Shown: one piece after another, positions 59,577 to 64,000 of the stretch | How positions within the stretch are numbered: the first letter of the stretch is position 1 | Layout: each line of letters starts with the position of its first letter | Source of the DNA: Bombardia bombarda | Lineage: Eukaryota; Ascomycota; Sordariomycetes; Sordariales; Lasiosphaeriaceae | DNA length: 64,000 bases | Direction: 5' to 3' | NCBI GenBank assembly: GCA_030512295.1 | Contig: JAULSR010000011.1 | Coordinates: forward strand, 372,001-436,000 | Position numbers and translations under genes: made by a program | Notes under the pieces: generated by a model | What the model was told of the DNA's origin: nothing | Seen by the model: the letters and a program-made list of their open reading frames with translations, nothing else | Database searches by the model: none

Positions 59577-60696
59577 ATGGCAGCGTTGTACGGGTCCTTC
59601 CGCCAATTTTACCAGGACGGGAAGTTCTCGGACCTGTTCGTCACATGTGGCCCGCACAAATTCACGCTGCATCGGGTCATTGTCTGCCCGCAGTCCAAGT
59701 TCTTTGACGATGCCGTCACCGGAGCCGCACGTGGCCGCGAGGTAAGTCCCCTGTGATACCCCCACTCCTTTCATCTGCTGACAGATTGAGCTGCAGAACG
59801 AACCCATCAGCAAAATTGATCTGTGCCCAAAATACGACCCCGTGATTTTTGAGAAGGTCGTCCAGTTCATGTACACCGGCAACTACGAGGACGAGGAAAA
59901 CATGAGCCCCGTCTACCCTACCAGGGCTGCGGATCTCTCCGTTGCAGACCTGGTGGCAGAGTCCAAGACCAAGACGGTGTTCATGGACATGGAATTTGCC
60001 GAGTCGGATGACGAGGATGATGAGGATTTCTCCGGTTCCAACAGTGACTGCTCCGACGACGATGACTCCGAGGCGAGCAACACCATTGAGGGCGAGGACA
60101 GTGATGAGGAAGATGACGACGATGAAGACCAAGACATGGAGGACGACGAGAACGACGAAGACGTCACGGGCTTCATGACCATTTGCGGCTTCGAGTCAGA
60201 AGACGAGGCGGAGCTCCAGGCAAACGAGGAGGCTGAGGCGGATGACCACGTCTACATCCTGAAAGCCAACCAGGAGAAGGACATAGAACCCGCTGACTAC
60301 AAGACGAAAGTGCCGCACGCCATGTTCACGTCGGTCGGCGTGTTCCTCATGGCGCTGAGACTTGGCGTCCCGCCCCTGCAGGTGCTGGCCCACGAGCGAT
60401 TCTACCGCTCGATGGAGAAGATGTTATTGCCCGGCGTCCTTGTGGCAAATCCGCTGCCTGGCGACATTCCCGCGGTGATTGACAGGGTGTACTCGACGCC
60501 GGAGCTGGTGTCGACGATCCTCGCTGACAGCTGCGCGACCTTTATTCAGGCCAATTATGAGAATGACGACCTTCGCGCTGGTATCGAGCCGATCTTGGCC
60601 AAGCATAGTGGTCTTGCTGTTAAGGTGCTGCATCGGTATATGGATTATACCAAGTCGAAGTATTGGCGTTTGCGCGATGGGCCTGGGTGTGACTGA
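59577..60696 (+). CDS. BTB/POZ-domain protein with a long acidic insertion
   Basis: Protein-interaction scaffold; fungal BTB proteins often serve as cullin-3 adaptors or transcription co-factors. ATG 59577 sits in CACCATGG. One 43-nt intron (59742-59784). The BTB start is clear: FSDLFVTCGPHKFTLHRVIV, SKFFDDAVTG, then IFEKVVQFMYTGNYED. The fold is then interrupted by more than 100 residues, largely Asp/Glu (about residues 130-210). It resumes with FTSVGVFLMALRLGVPPLQV and LAHERFYRSMEKML, the usual last BTB helices, and a helical C-terminus ending GPGCD. About 358 residues. The frame is also open upstream to 59424, but that part has no BTB similarity, so the later ATG was chosen. Confidence 0.85.
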
Positions 60697-62544
60697 TGTT
60701 TGGGGAGTGTTCCATTTGCGGAGATGTTTTTAGAGGAAGGGTCATGGGGTTAGGTGTTGAAAGAGGTGGTGTTAGTTTGGTATGGACATCTTCGAGTTAG
60801 TAATGGACCCGTATAGATGTAGATGTAGGATTTCTGGGTTATGGACACGGGTTTTAGACTTTTAGTCGTCCTTTCAGAAAAGGATTTATGGGTATGATGA
60901 TATTGGCAAAGGAATATATGAAGTAGAGGAGTGCACAGTGTAAAATATCAATAATCTTTAGCACAATTAAAAACGCATTTGACTGAATCCAGCCAAGACT
61001 CTGAAACTGACATGACCAGCTTCAAGACCACCCACCACATGCATAGAATCAGCTCTGTGATTCGCATGGCGAAGATTGAGTACGACAGCACTGCCACAGC
61101 CTGCGGGAAAGCTCCGAGCCTACCAGTGCATGTTCCAAGATGGAGTACAAGCATCTTGACGAAATTGAGTACCATTGCGCATATCTCGAGTTCCAATCGC
61201 GTTTCTTCGATCTCGAAAAAAGTCGACGATGGACCGACCCAGACCCACAGCGGCCTGCTTTTTGGCTGCCCTACTGCCAGGAACAGGCCCAGGCCACCCA
61301 CCAAGGGATCGCCGGTCATGGAACGCATGCGCCCTAGAAAATTCACGACTACCGTGCCTGCACACATACAGAAAGTAAACAAAATGCATGTATGTGAGAG
61401 GTTGACGCAGTCTTAGTCCTCCTAGCCATCTGGATGGACCCTACGTGGGAGGGGTCTATCCCAGCACCCGGAATTGCACGGATTCGGGGCCAATGTCGTA
61501 GGCCAATCAAGACATAGTGGCACGCTGTGCTGGAAAGGTGCTGCTGCTGCCGCTGCCGCGACAAACCAGGCGCTCGGAGAATTTTGGTTGGCTGGCGTTG
61601 TCTAATTGAGCTCTTAGCGGGCTATGCGGGTAGGTCTGCAACCGCGGGAAGGGACGACTGGGGAGGTTCCCATTGGTGTCAATCTGCGGTGGGCCCAGCG
61701 CCTACTGAATCCCGCCAAAACCTGCGCGGGTCCCTGTCTGCCATCAAAAAATAGCAGCTACGAGTGGGACGTGGACTGCGATGGAGCCAGTGATGATGGT
61801 GAATTGGGTTTTGCATCCATGTTGTTCTTGTAATACGAGGGCGACAGCGCTACGAGGAGTTGGCTGCCCTGGTTAGACGCGCTTGTTTGGAGTTCTGCCG
61901 AGAGCGAAAGGTGAGGATGGTGAAACAACGCGTTCGATGGATTGGAATCTGGATTGACTGATTTGTTGATCTGAACTTCCATGGCCAGAGGTAGGTGCTC
62001 GGTCGGACATGGAGTCACAACCAGCGTACATAAGGATGGTCTGCTCACCTCGCCTTTCCGACCTTGATTTCTGATTCAGCAAAGCAACAGTCTCTCTTCC
62101 AGGTTCAGATCTTTCCTTGGGTCTTTTTTTCTTTTCCTTGGTCGTCTCTTTCCTTGTTTCCTACGTCTGTCTGTCTCATCTCTTACTATTTCATTGAGTC
62201 ATCTTTCTCTTTTTTGGTCTCCATTATATTGGGTTTTTTGGAAAAATATAGGGTTTTCTTGTCAAGGGGTCATTTCCTTGGTCGACGACTTTCATTGCAC
62301 ACGACACCAACACTCGAATCCACAAGGCATTTAAACAGCAGTTGACAGTTGATCTGTCACGGTCGAGCTTCAACTTTCCCGCAATTCCCCCTTCAGGTTG
62401 CCCATCATTACCGCCACCATTTCGTTCCCGCCTCCCCCAACGGTTCCTTACCCAAAACCACGCTTTCCTCTACGGACAACGACCAAAGAAAGACCTTCAT
62501 TGGAGCTGGTCACCGACTTTTCTTTCCACCAGGAAGAAGCCAAG
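60697..62544. other. Intergenic, no gene called
   Basis: Two overlapping 145-codon frames on opposite strands at 60948-61416 lack family motifs. The last ~450 nt are T/C-rich and probably the MARVEL gene leader. Confidence 0.4.
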
Positions 62545-63224
62545 ATGGGCTTCCATGCGCCCCGGCTGGGCGCCTTGGGCGTCACCTTCACGGCCATGAG
62601 AGCGATGCAGGCCATTTCGCTCTTGACCATCATCGGCCTCTGTGCCAACTTTATCAACGAGATTACCCAGGCTGGGCGAGTTCCTCCTTCCGAGTTGATT
62701 GGCGCCCTGACAGTGGTAAGCTTTATTCCATGCTACAGTGTGATCAAGCAGATTTGTGTATCTAACCAGCGAAACAACAGACCGTGATAGCAATCATCTA
62801 CATAGCCATCACATACATCCTCTACTATGACAACATGATGCCGCTGCTCATAACCTCCATCTTCGACAGCCTCCTCCTCATCGGATCCATCGTCGTGGCC
62901 GCGCTGATCGGCAAGCCCCTCTCAATGCTGAACTGCGCCGCTCTCCCATCCGCCCCAGACGACGACCTAGTCAGCTTCTGGGCCTCTGTCCCCCACCCCT
63001 CTGGAGGCTCCTTCTTCAACAGCGCGCTCTTGTACTCCACCTTCGTCTCAGTCGACAAGGCATCGTGCTACCAGATCAAAGTCGTCTGGGGCTTCGCCAT
63101 CTCGCTCTGCGTGCTCTTCGCCTTCAGTTCCCTCGTGTGCGTCTTCCTGTGGCACAGCACTCGCCGCGTGGTCGACGACCACAACAACGCCGCCGCCAAG
63201 TACAAGGGCGGCATCGAGGCCTAG
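62545..63224 (+). CDS. MARVEL-like four-helix membrane protein
   Basis: Small tetraspan protein of fungal plasma membrane or endomembranes (MARVEL/non-classical export family). ATG 62545. One 65-nt intron (62716-62780). Helices are AISLLTIIGLCANFI, VIAIIYIAITYILYY, LLITSIFDSLLLIGSIVVAA and VVWGFAISLCVLFAFSSLVC. An extracellular loop holds the paired cysteines LNCAAL and ASCYQI. The cytoplasmic end reads RRVVDDHNNAAAKYKGG and stops at TAG 63222-63224. The length, about 203 residues, is normal for the family, so the stop may be authentic, but the frame stays open beyond it. Confidence 0.82.
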
Positions 63225-64000
63225 GGGCGCGCGGGCGCCGCTGGGGTGGGAAGGATACAGCAGCAGCAGCAGCAGCAGAAGGAGCAGAAGCAGCAACACC
63301 CGTGGGATTCGGCCGTGTCCCTTGGCACCAAAAGCCTCGCCGACGCATCCGCTTCTGCTGCTCCTGCTCCACGTTTTCCACCACCCCCTTTGGCGCCCAT
63401 GAACATCCGAGGAGGCGACATCGCCGCCCACCCATCGCCCAAGGATGTCCCGATGCCGGCGATCCGGCCCCGGGCCGGGCTGCCGCTCAATCACCATCTT
63501 ATCACTGCATCTAGGAGGTCTAGCATGGACTCGGACGATGCGTCTTCTATTGCTAGTAGCGATTATGGCTATGGAAGCCCGCCGCGGGCTCGTAGCGGCG
63601 GCGGACTGGCTCCACCGCCTACGCGCAAGACAAGCAAGACAACGGCGAGAATGCCGCCTATCCCTGGTTCGCCGACAGAAGAGACGGAGGATGGCATGTA
63701 TGGTATCTCGCCTATCTTGTCAAGGGCTCCACCGCCGTCAAATAGGAGTCTGGCGGGTTCTTATCCTCCTCCTCCCCCTCCTCCTCCTCCTCCTCTCACC
63801 ATGTCTGAGAAGGCGTCATCTCCCAGCGACGATGTCATTCCAGACGAGCACAAGCGCATCCCGGGACTCATTCCCCGCTCGCCGCTATCCCCCATGCGGG
63901 GATTCATGGCTAGACGAGCAAGGAAGCATGCTGTTCCTCCGCCTATCGTTATTCAGTCATCGTCGTCGTCGGGGAACTTTGACCTTGAGAAGGGCGGTGG
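63225..64000 (+). CDS. Open proline/serine-rich frame continuing from the MARVEL stop to the window edge
   Basis: In the same frame as the MARVEL gene, 258 codons follow its TAG with no further stop. Codon content looks coding: a Q7 run (63256-63276), SRRSSMDSDDASSIASSDYG, TRKTSKTTARMPPIPGSPTE, a poly-Pro run (63763-63795), DEHKRIPGLIPRSPLSPMRG, then FDLEKGG at the edge. In-frame ATGs occur at 63400 and later. It may be a cytoplasmic tail reached if the TAG is an error, a spliced-out segment or read through, or the first exon of a separate gene. Disordered signalling-type tail; function unknown. Confidence 0.45.

Noticed and set aside
60948..61416. Overlapping ~145-codon frames on both strands
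   Set aside because: Each is the shadow of the other, low family likelihood, no splice or domain support.

Overview
The window looks like nuclear chromosomal DNA of a filamentous ascomycete (Pezizomycotina, most likely Sordariomycetes). Genes are broken by short introns of about 45-160 nt with GTRNGY donors and CTRAY branch sites. Family content is typical of moulds: a Zn2Cys6 regulator with AflR-like traits, SAT4/rhodopsin-type membrane protein, P450s, a WSC sensor, an NLR-like ankyrin protein, an Ace2/Swi5 zinc-finger factor and a MARVEL protein. One intron-containing tRNA-Pro(AGG) is present. No prokaryotic, viral or organellar genes were recognised.

Region 1-15.1 kb reads as a secondary-metabolism locus, at least partly dead. 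In order: a P450 with two in-frame nonsense codons (1362-3389, -), a SAT4-like membrane protein (+), a P450 lacking its N-terminal half (+), a DHA2-type MFS exporter (+), a relic of a hybrid PKS-NRPS (KR end, linker, start of a C domain; -) with several stops and frameshifts, and an apparently intact Zn2Cys6 regulator (-).

Region 16.5-32.3 kb holds a RecQ helicase (-), then two large ankyrin proteins. One is an NLR-like alpha/beta-hydrolase / NACHT-like / ankyrin / ZZ-like-finger protein (-) whose hydrolase nucleophile and P-loop both look degenerate. The other is an ankyrin-subtilisin fusion with a complete Asp-His-Ser triad (+). Between them are a gene of unknown function and a 268-bp MITE-like element just upstream of the NLR-like gene. 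The tRNA follows, then about 4.4 kb with no recognisable gene.

Region 37-64 kb is mostly housekeeping and regulatory: a WSC-type cell-wall sensor, a mitochondrial enoyl-CoA hydratase, a LEA-like stress protein, a probable Nup37 nucleoporin, a small putative N-myristoylated protein, an Ace2/Swi5 factor, an SDR reductase, a BTB protein with a long acidic insert and a MARVEL-domain protein. The MARVEL frame stays open after its stop to the window edge. Between 56 and 59 kb lie a second MITE-like element with telomere-like repeats and a third inverted-repeat candidate.

Caution: at least six otherwise well-conserved genes carry a one- or two-base frameshift, mostly in short G, C or T runs. Many of these are probably consensus errors. 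The nonsense codons and truncations in the metabolite locus are substitutions or deletions and are not explained that way.
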